Shown: one piece after another, positions 27,701-37,475 of the stretch
Layout: each line of letters begins with the position of its first letter
How positions within the stretch are numbered: position 1 is the stretch's first letter
Source: Mangrovimicrobium sp048323675
Lineage (GTDB): Bacteria > Pseudomonadota > Gammaproteobacteria > Pseudomonadales > Halieaceae
DNA length: 64,000 nucleotides
NCBI RefSeq assembly: GCF_048323675.1
Contig: NZ_JBLWFK010000006.1
Span: 1 to 64,000, forward strand
Direction of reading: 5' to 3'
The notes under the pieces: model-generated
What the model saw: only the letters and a program-made list of their open reading frames with translations
Database searches by the model: none
Told to the model about the DNA's origin: nothing
Translations under genes and position numbers: made by a program

Positions 27701-28660
27701 ATGGCGTACTCACCGCCGGGCGACGGCTGGTACAGGACGGCGGCGGAAATCGCCCGCACGGCAGAGCTGCGCGGCAAGCGGGTCGTGCTGACCGGCGCGA
27801 CCTCCGGCCTCGGCGCGGAGACCGCCCGGGCGCTGGCTCTCGCCGGTGCGGACATCGTGCTCGGCGTGCGCAGGCTGGCGGCGGGTGAGGCGCTGGCGGC
27901 CGAGATCGCGGCCACAGCGGCAGGTGAGATCAGGGCGCTGCGGCTGGACCTGTCGGACCTGGCTTCCGTCGAGGAGTTCGCTCGCCGGATCGACGGACCG
28001 GTGGATGTGCTGATTGCCAACGCAGGTGTGTCCAAGACCCCGGACGCCCACCTGCCCAACGGACTGGACGTGCGCTTCGCCACCAATCATCTCGGGCACT
28101 TCCATCTCGCCCACCTGTTGCTGCCACGGTTGGCGCAACGCGGAGCCCGCATCGTGGTCCTGAGCTCCGCTGCCCACAAGGGTATGCCGGTGCACCTCGA
28201 CGACCTGCAGTGGATCCGGCGTCCACACTTCGATGGCGCCGCCTACGCCGAATCCAAGAGCGCCAATATCCTTTTCGCCCAGGAGGCCAACCGGCGCTGG
28301 GCGGATCGCGGGATTTTCACCAACGCGGTGCTGCCCGGCTCGGCCCTCACCGGCCTGCAGCGCTATCACGGCGACGCCCTGAAACGCCGTATCGGCTTTA
28401 TCAACGAGGACGGTTCCGTCAATGCCATGGTGAAAACCACCGCCCAGGCGGCGGCCACTGCGGTCTGGGCGGCGACAGCACCGGAGCTGGAGGGCATCGG
28501 CGGCTGGGTGCTGGAGGATTGCGGCAGGGCCAACATCGCGGGCGAAGACACCCACCCCTGGTGCGGCTTCGACCCTGCCGTCGCCGCCCCGGAGACTGCG
28601 GCGAAGCTCTGGCAGCACTCCCTCGCCCTGGTCACACAGCTGCGACCAGCGACGCAATAA
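27701..28660 (+). CDS. Short-chain dehydrogenase/reductase, retinol-dehydrogenase-like
   Basis: 319 aa, a soluble NADP-type SDR of the longer RDH/WWOX-like branch. Cofactor motif TGATSGLG at 31-38, IANAGV near 105-110, NHLGHFHLAHLLLP, catalytic S156, Y182 and K186 (YAESK). The ATG at 27701 lacks a clear ribosome site; a TTG at 27689, three bases after the previous stop, is possible and would imply translational coupling. R57-R58 after the second strand suggests NADPH. Substrates of this branch are often hydrophobic alcohols or ketones. Co-transcription with the exported protein at 26546 is likely. Confidence 0.9.
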   Translation: MAYSPPGDGWYRTAAEIARTAELRGKRVVLTGATSGLGAETARALALAGADIVLGVRRLAAGEALAAEIAATAAGEIRALRLDLSDLASVEEFARRIDGPVDVLIANAGVSKTPDAHLPNGLDVRFATNHLGHFHLAHLLLPRLAQRGARIVVLSSAAHKGMPVHLDDLQWIRRPHFDGAAYAESKSANILFAQEANRRWADRGIFTNAVLPGSALTGLQRYHGDALKRRIGFINEDGSVNAMVKTTAQAAATAVWAATAPELEGIGGWVLEDCGRANIAGEDTHPWCGFDPAVAAPETAAKLWQHSLALVTQLRPATQ

Positions 28661-28869
28661 GGCTATATTCACGCCAGTGCACGGACACGGAAGCCCCGGA
28701 TGATATGACCAGATCGAATATGCATTGCCGGTTGCCTCGCCGCGCGAGGGCGCTAGTATTGGACAAAATACGATCTACCGCCTGCCCGGGATCCCGGTCC
28801 CCCGCTATACCGGGCCGCCACGGCGACCTTGCCCGCAGGCTGTGCCGAAAATAATAAGACGGAGCGACG

Positions 28870-29721
28870 GTGCTTACCAAGAACCACCTGACAGTCGAAA
28901 ACGAGCGGTCTCTCGCCATCGGCAAGGTCACGCTGATCAGCCGCGACTGGCGCGGCCCGGTGGATACCACCGGTTGCTGCCGCACCCATCACCTGCAACT
29001 CTCACTGCTGCCGGGCATGGAGCATTCCCGGGCGACCTTCGTCAACGCCTGGCAAGACGAGCGCTATGAACCGATGGGCCAGCTGTTCCTGATACCGGCG
29101 GGGCAGACCATCCGCGCCATGACTGACTGCAAGCAGCAGCGCTCGATCGTCTGCCACCTGCGGCCCGAAGCGATCGCCGACTGGTTTTCCCGCGATCTCG
29201 AGTGGACCGACTCGCGGCTCAAGTCCGCGCTGGACATCCACAACCCGCGCATCCGCGCCCTCATGCTGCAGGTGGGCGAGGAACTCGGCCGGCCGGGCTT
29301 TGCCAGCGACGCCATGATCGAGCTCCTGCTCACCCAGATGCTGATCGAGCTGTACCGCCACCTGGATGTGCGCGAGGACGACACACGCCAGGGCGGCCTG
29401 TCGGCGGCTCACCTCAACGTGATCGAAGAACGCATGCTGGACAGCGCACAGCCACCCTCGCTCACGGAACTCGCCGGGCTCTGCGGCATATCCGTGCGCC
29501 ACCTGACCCGCGCCTTCCGCGCCAGCCGCGGCAAAACCGTCGGCACCTACATCGCGGAACACCGCATCAGGCAGGCCAAGCAATTGCTCGCGGCGGGCTG
29601 GAGCGTCAAGGCCACCGCCTACGAAGTGGGCTTTTCCGCGCCGTCCAATTTCACCGCCGCGTTTACCCGCGCCACTGGCGAATCACCTCGGGCATTCCGC
29701 ACCCGGCACGCCCGGCATTGA
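28870..29721 (+). CDS. AraC-family transcriptional regulator
   Basis: 283 aa, starting at a GTG at 28870 with GGAG seven bases upstream. The N-terminal ~170 residues are a sensing domain of no specific family. The C-terminal part (about 185-283) carries the double helix-turn-helix of AraC/XylS proteins: LTELAGLCGISVRHLTRAFRASRGKT and AKQLLAAGWSVKATAYEVGFSAPSNFTAAFTRATGESP. It follows the SDR by 209 bp and precedes a TBDT on the same strand, so it probably activates one or both in response to the imported compound. Confidence 0.92.
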   Translation: MLTKNHLTVENERSLAIGKVTLISRDWRGPVDTTGCCRTHHLQLSLLPGMEHSRATFVNAWQDERYEPMGQLFLIPAGQTIRAMTDCKQQRSIVCHLRPEAIADWFSRDLEWTDSRLKSALDIHNPRIRALMLQVGEELGRPGFASDAMIELLLTQMLIELYRHLDVREDDTRQGGLSAAHLNVIEERMLDSAQPPSLTELAGLCGISVRHLTRAFRASRGKTVGTYIAEHRIRQAKQLLAAGWSVKATAYEVGFSAPSNFTAAFTRATGESPRAFRTRHARH

Positions 29722-29863
29722 GGCAGGCAGGTCCGCCATGCCTTTTCCCTGCAATTCCAGGACTACGCCACCCCTGCCCCCGGCACGGGAAAGGCCGGGC
29801 TAGCGCCAGTACCGCCAGCACATCCGAAAGCCCCGTAAACAACGATAAAAAACGGTGACAATA

Positions 29864-32458
29864 ATGACTCGCAAAACCACCTCTAGCGGTTTCAACCAGA
29901 CAGCCTGCTCGCGCGCGGTGCGCGGCGTCCTCCTACCGACCTGCGCCACGGCCCTGTTCGCCAGTTCACTCGCCGGCATTGTGCCTGCGGCACAGGCGCA
30001 GACCGAACTGGCGCTGGAAGAAGTGGTGGTAACGGCACGCCGCCGGGAGGAATCGCTGCAGGACGTGCCGCTGGCGGTGACCTCCCTGAGCAGCGATTTC
30101 CTGCAGGTACAGAACATCAGCTCGATCGAGGACCTCGGTGTACATGTCCCCACCTTCCGGGTTACCACCGCGTCCGCCGGTACCAACACGCCGCTGGTGG
30201 CGGTGCGCGGGCAGCGGCCGGTGGAGGTCCTGCTGACCCTCGACCCGGCGGTGCCACTGTATTTCGCCGACGTGGTGCTCACCCCCACCCACGGCACCAA
30301 CCTCGCCATCTACGACCTGCAGAATGTACAGGTGTTGAAGGGCCCCCAGGGCACCCTGTTCGGCCGCAACAGCACCGGCGGCGCCGTGCTGCTGACGCCG
30401 CAGGCGCCCTCGGATGAATTCGGCGGCTACGCCGAGGTGAAAGTGGGCAACTACAACCTGCTGCAACTGGAGGGTGCGGTGGACGTACCCGCCGGGGAGA
30501 ACCTGCGCTTCCGCCTCGCCGGCCGCTCAGTGGACCGCGACGGCTACCAGGACAACGTCGCCGACAACGCCCTGCGCTGCAAACAGTGCTACTGGGACGA
30601 GGACTCCTGGGGCCTGCGCCTGACCATGGACTTCACCCCCGGTGATCGCTTCTACAACTCCACCATCATCTCCTACGACGAAAACGACATGGTGCCGCGG
30701 GTCAACCCGCTCGCCGCCTACAACCGCACCGGCCAGCTGCCGGGGCTCTACGAGTTGATCCACAACGGCGGTCTCGGCGCGCTCAACCCGATACTGCCGG
30801 TATTCGGCCTGCCCACGATTCCCGACCAGCCGCTGATCGACGAGGCGCTCGCCCGCCAGCAGGCCCGCGATGACTGGCAGAAAATCGAATCCGACTACGC
30901 CGCGCGGGAAATGCTGGAAAACACCATGATCATCAACACCACGGAGTTCGAGATCAGCGACGACATCAGCATCAAGAACATCTTCGGCTACCGCGACCTG
31001 GATTTCTTCTTCGGCCGCGACACCGACGGCACCGCCCTGCCGATCTTCGGCGCCATCACCTCCAAAACCAGCGATATCACCACCGACATCAGCGGCCAGG
31101 ATGTCAAGTCGGAACAGTTGAGCAACGAACTGCAACTGATCGGCAGTTCCTTCGACGACGACCTCGAATGGCTGGTCGGTGTCTACTGGCTGGAAATGGA
31201 CGCCAGCCAGCGTTTCGAAACCTACAACCTGGGCCCCAATCCGCAGTGGCCCGACGCGGACCTCGGCTACATCGCCAGTGTGGTCGACCCGGTGCTCGGT
31301 TTCCCGCTGTCGCAGATCTGGGGCCTGGCGCTGAACGGCCTGCCCGCGGCGGAGGACTTCTCCACCGTCAACACGGCCTGGTCGGTCTTCGGCGAGGGCA
31401 ACTATCACCTGAACGAACAATGGACGTTCACCCTCGGCCTGCGCCAGACCTGGGACAACCGCGAATTCACCAACCGCAGGAAGACCTATGACGGCACCCA
31501 GTGCGTGGTCACCGACAAGAACGACCAGCCGCTGCCGCTGGACCAGTGCAAGCGGACGGTTTCCGAGGACTACTCCAAGCTGACCTGGCGGGCGGTCGCC
31601 AGCTACACCCCGAGCGCCCACCAGCTGGTCTATGGCAGCGTCTCCACCGGCTACCGCGCCGGCGGCTTCAACGCCCGCGGCACCAACAACCTGACCCTGG
31701 AACCCTTCGACGCGGAAACCGTGCTCAACTACGAAGTCGGCTACAAGGGCGACTGGCAGCTGGGCGACGTGGCCATCCGCACCAACCTCGCCCTGTTCTG
31801 GCAGGAATACGACGATATCCAGAAGACCCAGGACCAGACGGTCGACGGCGAGTTTTTCACCACCATCATCAACGCCGCCGAAGCCGAGATCAAAGGCGGG
31901 GAACTGGAGCTCACCGTGCTGCCCCTGGACAACCTGCTGCTGTCCCTGGCCTACAGCTACGTGGACGCCGGCTACAAGGAGTGGCTGCTGCCGACGGTGG
32001 TCGGCGCCAATCCGGACGGGTCACCTATCGTGGATGATTACGACAACTCCGGCGCGGACTTCACCTACATCCCGAAGAACTCGGTGTCCGGACAGGTGCA
32101 GTACACCCTGCCGCTCAACCCCGATATCGGTGACGTCTCGCTGACGCTGTCCGGCTACTGGAACGACAAATCCACCTCCAACGACGAATACCCGCGCTGG
32201 GAGACCTTCGGCTGGACCGAGTCCGACCTCGCCAACGCGCTGGCCACGGCCAAGGTGGAGATGGACCCGATCTGGAACGTCAACCTGCGTTGGAGCAACA
32301 TCCTCGGCAGCAACCTCAGCGGCTCGCTGTGGTCGATGAACCTCACCGATGAAGACAACGCCCTCAGCGGCACCAGCGTCCCGCGCCAGCTCGGCCTGAT
32401 CACCACCAGTTGGGGCGCGCCGCGCACCTACGGCGCCACGCTGCGTTACGAGTTCTAG
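29864..32458 (+). CDS. TonB-dependent outer-membrane receptor (864 aa)
   Basis: The ATG at 29864 follows a weak ACGGTGA ribosome site; a GTG three codons earlier is possible. Signal peptide to about residue 46 (PAAQAQ), TonB box EEVVVTARRREESLQDVPLAV, plug with NVQVLKGPQGTLFGRNSTGGAVLLTP, barrel with long loops, and a terminal aromatic residue (TLRYEF). It is longer than the other FecA-like receptors here, from larger loops. It lies 142 bp after the AraC regulator gene on the same strand, suggesting control by it. The ligand is unknown. Confidence 0.93.
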   Translation: MTRKTTSSGFNQTACSRAVRGVLLPTCATALFASSLAGIVPAAQAQTELALEEVVVTARRREESLQDVPLAVTSLSSDFLQVQNISSIEDLGVHVPTFRVTTASAGTNTPLVAVRGQRPVEVLLTLDPAVPLYFADVVLTPTHGTNLAIYDLQNVQVLKGPQGTLFGRNSTGGAVLLTPQAPSDEFGGYAEVKVGNYNLLQLEGAVDVPAGENLRFRLAGRSVDRDGYQDNVADNALRCKQCYWDEDSWGLRLTMDFTPGDRFYNSTIISYDENDMVPRVNPLAAYNRTGQLPGLYELIHNGGLGALNPILPVFGLPTIPDQPLIDEALARQQARDDWQKIESDYAAREMLENTMIINTTEFEISDDISIKNIFGYRDLDFFFGRDTDGTALPIFGAITSKTSDITTDISGQDVKSEQLSNELQLIGSSFDDDLEWLVGVYWLEMDASQRFETYNLGPNPQWPDADLGYIASVVDPVLGFPLSQIWGLALNGLPAAEDFSTVNTAWSVFGEGNYHLNEQWTFTLGLRQTWDNREFTNRRKTYDGTQCVVTDKNDQPLPLDQCKRTVSEDYSKLTWRAVASYTPSAHQLVYGSVSTGYRAGGFNARGTNNLTLEPFDAETVLNYEVGYKGDWQLGDVAIRTNLALFWQEYDDIQKTQDQTVDGEFFTTIINAAEAEIKGGELELTVLPLDNLLLSLAYSYVDAGYKEWLLPTVVGANPDGSPIVDDYDNSGADFTYIPKNSVSGQVQYTLPLNPDIGDVSLTLSGYWNDKSTSNDEYPRWETFGWTESDLANALATAKVEMDPIWNVNLRWSNILGSNLSGSLWSMNLTDEDNALSGTSVPRQLGLITTSWGAPRTYGATLRYEF

Positions 32459-33162
32459 ATATTTCGGGGACAGCTGACGCGACCCCCGGACCGCGGTCCG
32501 GCGCTTCAGCGACGACGCGGAAGCCGCCAAAGGGGTCTGGCAGCAGAAATCCTGTCACCGCAGCATTGTCTCCAGGGCTTTCCCTGGAGACCCTTTTGGG
32601 CGAAAGGGGTAAAGAATACCGGCGCCCTGGCTGGAGCCGGGCGCCGGCCCTGTGCTATCGTGGTGACAGCTTTCCAACCTGTGGCATCCAGAACCTTATG
32701 CGGCAACCCGAAACCGGCTCAAGGGCAATGTGGCTTGGACTGCTGCTTGCTGCATTCCCGGTACTGCTGTGGCGGCTGTTGGATTTCGCGCAGGAAGCGG
32801 TAGAGGGATTCAAGATCACCCGGGGTGGACTCGAAATCTGGGGCACCAAAGCCGAACTGATCGAGCTGGCAATTATTGCTGGCAGCCTCGCTCTTGTGGT
32901 CAAGGCCGCAGTCAGCCTCATACACCTTCGTTCACACACCCCTCCCGAATAGCACGCTATTTTTTCGCCCCGGGCAGGAAACTGCCGACAGGACATTTAT
33001 CAATGTCCCTTTCCCGCCGACTGGGTAGCGTTGCAATCAGGCGTAATCCGTTGCGGTTTGCAGTACCCCGAGTGCTATTCCGGCCCGCCGGAATGAGCGT
33101 TCGTGCGGCTCATACCGCGTGTATCACCCTGAAATCGACATATACCCACAAGGATAGAAGCT
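32459..33162. other. Gap between TBDT and GH3 gene
   Basis: 704 bases holding only one tentative small gene (32698-32952). Short inverted GC-rich runs near 32560-32600 (CTCCAGGGC-TTT-CCCTGGAG) may be the TBDT terminator. A promoter for the GH3 gene is expected in the last 150 bases. Confidence 0.45.
32698..32952 (+). CDS. Possible small two-helix membrane protein
   Basis: 84 aa from the ATG at 32698. Two hydrophobic segments (MWLGLLLAAFPVLLW at 11-25 and LAIIAGSLALVVKAAVSLI) flank a charged middle (QEAVEGFKITRGGLEIWGTKAE), a sensible hairpin-type inner-membrane topology. There is no obvious ribosome site and I recognise no family, so it may be a chance frame. No functional statement is possible. 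Confidence 0.4.
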   Translation: MRQPETGSRAMWLGLLLAAFPVLLWRLLDFAQEAVEGFKITRGGLEIWGTKAELIELAIIAGSLALVVKAAVSLIHLRSHTPPE

Positions 33163-35538
33163 ATGCACAGGCGAATCACAACCGCTGGCATTCTTGCCCT
33201 GACCACAGGCCTGGGCGCCTGCCAGCAGACCACGCCCCCGACGACAGGCACGGACCTCAACGGCAATGGCCGTATCGAGCCCTACGAGAATACCGCCCTC
33301 GACCCACAGGCGCGCAGCGAGGACCTGATCGGGCGCCTTGGCATCGAGCAGAAAATCGACCTGGTCATGGGCACCGGCTTTTCCAATACCATGGGCGGCT
33401 CGAGCAAGGTGCCGGGCGCTGCCGGATCAACCGCGCCGCTGCCGGATTTCGGCATTCCCTCGATTGAACTCACCGACGGCCCCGCCGGCGTGCGCATCAA
33501 CCCGCAGCGGGACAACGATCCCAACGACTACTACGCAACGGCATTCCCCATCGCCACCACCCTGGCATCGACCTGGAACCCGGAACTGGTGGCCGCCGTG
33601 GGCGCAGCCATGGGCAACGAAGTAAAAGAGTACGGGACCGACATCCTGCTCGCGCCGGGCATGAATATCCAGCTCAACCCGCGCGGCGGCCGCAACTACG
33701 AGTACCTCTCCGAAGACCCCCTGCTCAGCGGCAAAATGGCCGCGGCCATCGTCAAGGGCGTACAGAGCCAGGGCGTGGGCGCGACGGTAAAGCACTTTGT
33801 CGCCAACAACCTGGAAACCAGCCGCATGGTGCTGAATGCCGAGGTCGACGAGCAGGCCCTGCGCGAGATCTATCTCCGCGGTTTCCAGATCGCCATCAAG
33901 GAGAGCCAGCCCTGGGCGGTCATGACCTCCTATAACAAGCTCAATGGCACCTACACCTCCCAGGACCCGGTGCTGCTGAAGCAAATTTTAAGGCACGAAT
34001 GGGGCTTCGGCGGCCTGGTCATGTCCGACTGGCTGTCCGGCGACGACTCGGTCGCGCAACTGCAGGCCGGGAACGACCTGATCATGCCCGGGCGCCCGGA
34101 GAACCGCGAGGAAATCATCCGCGGCCTCGCCGACGGCAGCCTCACCGAGGCCGACCTGGACCACAACCTGCGCCGGATTCTGCCGACGGTATTCAAGGCG
34201 CCCTCGGCCAATGGCTACCCCTATACCAACCGGCCCGAGCTGAAGGCCAACGCGGCGACCGCACGCCAGGCCGCGGCGGAAGGCGTGGTACTGCTGAAAA
34301 ACCGGGACGCCACCCTGCCCCTGAAAAACATCGGCAAGGTCGCCGTGTTCGGCAACACCTCCTACGATTTCATTTCCGGCGGCACTGGCAGCGGCGATGT
34401 GAACGAGGCCTATACCGTGTCCCTGGTGGAGGCCCTCGCCAGCAACGACATCGCCATCGAGCCAGGCCTGCAGCAGCAGTACCTGGCCTACGCCATTGAC
34501 GCCAAAGCAAAGCAACCGAAACGCACCAGCTTTTTCCAGTTTGTGCCGCCGATCGCGGAAATGCCGGTCAGCCCGGAGCAGGCCGCGCAGCTGGCCCGCT
34601 CCCAGGACATGGCGCTGATTACCATCGGGCGCAACTCCGGCGAATTCCAGGATCGGCCGGTCGAGGGTGATTTCTACCTGACCGAGACTGAGCAGGCCGC
34701 TATCGCAACGGTGAGTGAAGCCTTCCACAGCGCAGGCAAAAAGGTGGTGCTGGTGCTGAATATCGGCAACGTGGTGGAAACCCGATCCTGGCAGGACAAG
34801 GTCGACGCCATCGTCCTGCCCTGGCAGGGCGGCCAGGAAGCGGGCAATGCTGTGGTCGACGTACTGACCGGCAAGGTGAATCCCTCGGGCCGACTGTCGG
34901 TTACCTTCCCTGTTCGCTACGAGCAGATTCCCTCCGCGGAGACTTTCCCCGGTGAAGTGCTGGACCCGGCAATCGTGCAGAACCCCTACTTCGGCGGCCT
35001 GCCCAACGGCCAGCGTTCGCAACTGCAGTACATTGAAAGTATCTATGTCGGCTATCGCTACTTCGACAGCTTCGACCAGCCCGTGGCCTTCCCCTTCGGT
35101 TTCGGCCTGTCCTACACCGATTTCGCCATCAGCGAAGCCGGCATGCAGGAAACCGCTGAAGGGCATTTCGAGGTGGCGGTGACGGTGACCAACCGGGGCA
35201 GCGTGGCCGGCAAGCAGGTGCTGCAGCTCTACAGCTCCGCACCCAGTGGCAAGCTGCCCAAGGCTGAGCGCGCGCTGGTCGCGTTCGGCAAGACCCGCCA
35301 GCTGGCCCCGGGCGAGAGCCAGGCGCTGACACTGAGCTTTACCCTTGCGGACCTCGCCTCCTTCGATACGGCGCGCCACCAGTGGGTCGCGGAGGCCGGC
35401 GACTACAGCCTCGCGCTGGCGGCTTCATCGCGTGACAGCCTTTGGCAGACCCGCCTGGTCGTAGACCACGAAACCCTGCTCTCACCGGTCTTGACAGCCC
35501 TGCCGCCCAGCACCGCATTCAAGGTGATCACGCCCTGA
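33163..35538 (+). CDS. Glycoside hydrolase family 3 beta-glucosidase-like lipoprotein
   Basis: 791 aa. A lipoprotein signal with lipobox LGAC (C20) anchors it on the periplasmic side or outer membrane. Next comes a calcium-loop-like DLNGNGRIEPYEN. The GH3 TIM barrel follows (TDGPAGVRI, GRNYEYLSEDP, KHFVANN), with catalytic nucleophile D289 in VMSDW, then the alpha/beta sandwich (GVVLLKN, LPWQGGQEAGNAV) and a C-terminal fibronectin-III-like domain (FPFGFGLSYT). It should cleave beta-linked glucose or xylose from small glycosides. It converges on an exported carboxylesterase and lies left of the catabolic block, consistent with trimming a glycoside before uptake; that link is inference. Confidence 0.93.
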   Translation: MHRRITTAGILALTTGLGACQQTTPPTTGTDLNGNGRIEPYENTALDPQARSEDLIGRLGIEQKIDLVMGTGFSNTMGGSSKVPGAAGSTAPLPDFGIPSIELTDGPAGVRINPQRDNDPNDYYATAFPIATTLASTWNPELVAAVGAAMGNEVKEYGTDILLAPGMNIQLNPRGGRNYEYLSEDPLLSGKMAAAIVKGVQSQGVGATVKHFVANNLETSRMVLNAEVDEQALREIYLRGFQIAIKESQPWAVMTSYNKLNGTYTSQDPVLLKQILRHEWGFGGLVMSDWLSGDDSVAQLQAGNDLIMPGRPENREEIIRGLADGSLTEADLDHNLRRILPTVFKAPSANGYPYTNRPELKANAATARQAAAEGVVLLKNRDATLPLKNIGKVAVFGNTSYDFISGGTGSGDVNEAYTVSLVEALASNDIAIEPGLQQQYLAYAIDAKAKQPKRTSFFQFVPPIAEMPVSPEQAAQLARSQDMALITIGRNSGEFQDRPVEGDFYLTETEQAAIATVSEAFHSAGKKVVLVLNIGNVVETRSWQDKVDAIVLPWQGGQEAGNAVVDVLTGKVNPSGRLSVTFPVRYEQIPSAETFPGEVLDPAIVQNPYFGGLPNGQRSQLQYIESIYVGYRYFDSFDQPVAFPFGFGLSYTDFAISEAGMQETAEGHFEVAVTVTNRGSVAGKQVLQLYSSAPSGKLPKAERALVAFGKTRQLAPGESQALTLSFTLADLASFDTARHQWVAEAGDYSLALAASSRDSLWQTRLVVDHETLLSPVLTALPPSTAFKVITP

Positions 35539-35611
35539 CGGAAAAGGGGGCACGGAATTGCCTCCGGCCTGAGGTGCCAGACACTTCGGCTGGACGCAAA
35601 CCCCCGCAGAC

Positions 35612-35655
35612 AGGCAAAAAAAATCCCCGGCCCTGCAACAGGGCCGGGGATTGAT
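35612..35655. terminator. Strong rho-independent terminator (leftward)
   Basis: ATCCCCGGCCCTG-CAA-CAGGGCCGGGGAT is a 13-bp perfect stem with A8 on the left, so the minus-strand transcript of the esterase ends in a U-run. It lies between convergent genes and may also slow the GH3 transcript. Confidence 0.85.
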
Positions 35656-35675
35656 CCGGGATGACCCGGCAGTAA

Positions 35676-37307
35676 TTACTTCAGCAGGTCGTTGAGCGCA
35701 TCAAGGCGCACATTCCAGACATCCTTGCGCGCCTCAGTGACATCCGGGTTGAACTGCATGGTGTACTCCCCCGCGGATTCAGGCCACTGCGGCAGGCCCT
35801 CGCCATTGGGGTTACCGTTGGTCGCAAAGTTTACCCAGTAGCTCATGACCTGTTCGGACACTTCCAGCTGCCGCGCGTCCGGCTCCTTCGGTTCCATGTG
35901 GTCACCGGTGAAGTTGCCGAAGGTGTAGGGCATGTCGCTGGCGTGGAAGGCGCCGTAGACCTTCTCGCCGTTCAGCTCGCCGGGTTTGGACATGGCGCCA
36001 GGCATCGCGAAGCGATAGTTGTAGACCTTTTGCCCCTGGGCCTCGTGCGCCAGGGTCAGCGCCCGGTTGACGCCGTGGAATACGTAATCGCTGTACATGT
36101 AGGTGTCGCGTTTGGCTTCGTCGCCATAGTACGTGGTCATCGACTCGACCATGTCCATGGTCAGCTTCGAACTGGCCAGCAGGGCGCCGCGAATCGCCTC
36201 GGGCGGGCCCATGGTGAATTCGGAATCGGTGGCGCCAATGATCATCGGCACAGCGGCAGCGCGGCCGGACGCGAAAGATTGTCCCAGGTCTTCGGTGATC
36301 ACCTGGCCATCGACCGCGAAGGAGATAAACCCGCCAAAGTCAGTCGCGGCGACAATCTGCTCGGCGCCCAGGGCGCGCAGGTCCGCAAGCGTTGCTTCAG
36401 GATTACCGGCCCGCTCGGCGATGCCCTGCCCGACTGACTCGACCACGACATCCTCCGCCGCGGCCAGCGAGGCCACCCGCGGCTGGCGCCCGCGGCCATA
36501 ACCGGACTGGGCGATCGCGCCACTGAACAGTCCCTTCGCTGCCGGGGAACCCGCCAGGGCGTAGACCGACGCGCCGCCGGCGGATTCGCCGAAGATGGTC
36601 ACCCGCTGCGGGTCGCCACCGAAGGCCGCAATGTTGGCCTGTACCCACTTGAGCGCGGCAATCTGGTCCATCAGGCCGTAGTTAAAGAGCCTGCCTTCAT
36701 CCGCGTTTTCAGCGGAGAGCTCCGGGTGGGCGAAGAAGCCGAAGCTGCCCAGCCGGTAGTTGAAGGCGACCACCACCGCGCCGTGGGCCGCAAGCTTACC
36801 GCCGTAGTTGACCGGCCGCGATCCGGAACCGGACACCAGCCCGCCGCCGTGAATCCACACCATCACCGGCAGCTTCGCGTCGGCGCTCGCCGGGCGGTAG
36901 ATGTTGAGGTAGAGGCAGTCCTCGTTTTCCGGCTGGGTGAAGGCTTCCTTCTGCTGGAAGCCATTCTCCATCACCGGCCGCTGCCAGCAGCGATTGCCGT
37001 AAGTGTCGGCCACCAGCAGGCTGTCGCGCGCTGCGGGGGCCTGCGGGGCGCGCCAGCGCAGGTCGCCCACCGGCGGCGCCGCGTAGGGAATGCCCTTGAA
37101 TTCAATCAGCCCATCCTGGCTGATGCCCTGGACCTCACCTTCGGTCGTGGCGACCTGCACGAAAGACGCCGGGGCCGGCACCGCCGCTTCCACGGCAGTG
37201 GTCTCCACTTCGGTCGTTATCCGGGGCTTGTCCTGGCCTTTGCAGCCCTGCAGGGCTACAAATCCGCTAAATGCAATGAGTACGGGCAACTTGAACAGCA
37301 GTTTCAC
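35676..37307 (-). CDS. Type-B carboxylesterase, lipoprotein
   Basis: 543 aa of the cholinesterase-like carboxylesterase family, hydrolysing carboxylic esters. Lipobox LQGC with C22 makes it a membrane-anchored exported protein. Landmarks are EDCLYLNIYRP, oxyanion hole HGGG at 153-156, and the nucleophile elbow GESAGGAS with S242. An acidic residue lies near DSEFTMGP, and the catalytic His is in GAFHASDMPY. All parts of the triad appear intact and the length is normal. It is convergent with the GH3 gene and 168 bp upstream (in its own direction) from the TBDT terminator region. The two exported hydrolases could release a glycosyl or acyl group from the locus substrate. Confidence 0.92.
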   Translation of the reverse strand: MKLLFKLPVLIAFSGFVALQGCKGQDKPRITTEVETTAVEAAVPAPASFVQVATTEGEVQGISQDGLIEFKGIPYAAPPVGDLRWRAPQAPAARDSLLVADTYGNRCWQRPVMENGFQQKEAFTQPENEDCLYLNIYRPASADAKLPVMVWIHGGGLVSGSGSRPVNYGGKLAAHGAVVVAFNYRLGSFGFFAHPELSAENADEGRLFNYGLMDQIAALKWVQANIAAFGGDPQRVTIFGESAGGASVYALAGSPAAKGLFSGAIAQSGYGRGRQPRVASLAAAEDVVVESVGQGIAERAGNPEATLADLRALGAEQIVAATDFGGFISFAVDGQVITEDLGQSFASGRAAAVPMIIGATDSEFTMGPPEAIRGALLASSKLTMDMVESMTTYYGDEAKRDTYMYSDYVFHGVNRALTLAHEAQGQKVYNYRFAMPGAMSKPGELNGEKVYGAFHASDMPYTFGNFTGDHMEPKEPDARQLEVSEQVMSYWVNFATNGNPNGEGLPQWPESAGEYTMQFNPDVTEARKDVWNVRLDALNDLLK

Positions 37308-37422
37308 CGATGGTTCTCCCTGGAAAAGGTTAAAGGATCAGCCTGTAGGCGTGTCCCCCGGCAGTGCGGGGGCCGGAGTACCTGCGCAGCGTGGGAATAA
37401 AAAGCACTACAACAGGCGAAAC

Positions 37423-37460
37423 GAAAAAAGTCACCGGGCGATCGTAATCGCCGCGGTGAC
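37423..37460 (-). terminator. Terminator after the TBDT at 37476
   Basis: On the minus strand, GTCACCGCGGCGAT-TACG-ATCGCCCGGTGAC forms a stem with one bulge and is followed by TTTTTT. It begins 15 bp after the TBDT stop. Confidence 0.8.
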
Positions 37461-37475
37461 AGGCAGGACTGGATA

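Noticed and set aside
33988..35379. 463-codon minus-strand open frame opposite the GH3 gene
   Set aside because: The plus-strand frame carries lipobox, nucleophile and all GH3 motifs; the antisense frame has only Gly/Val-rich text.
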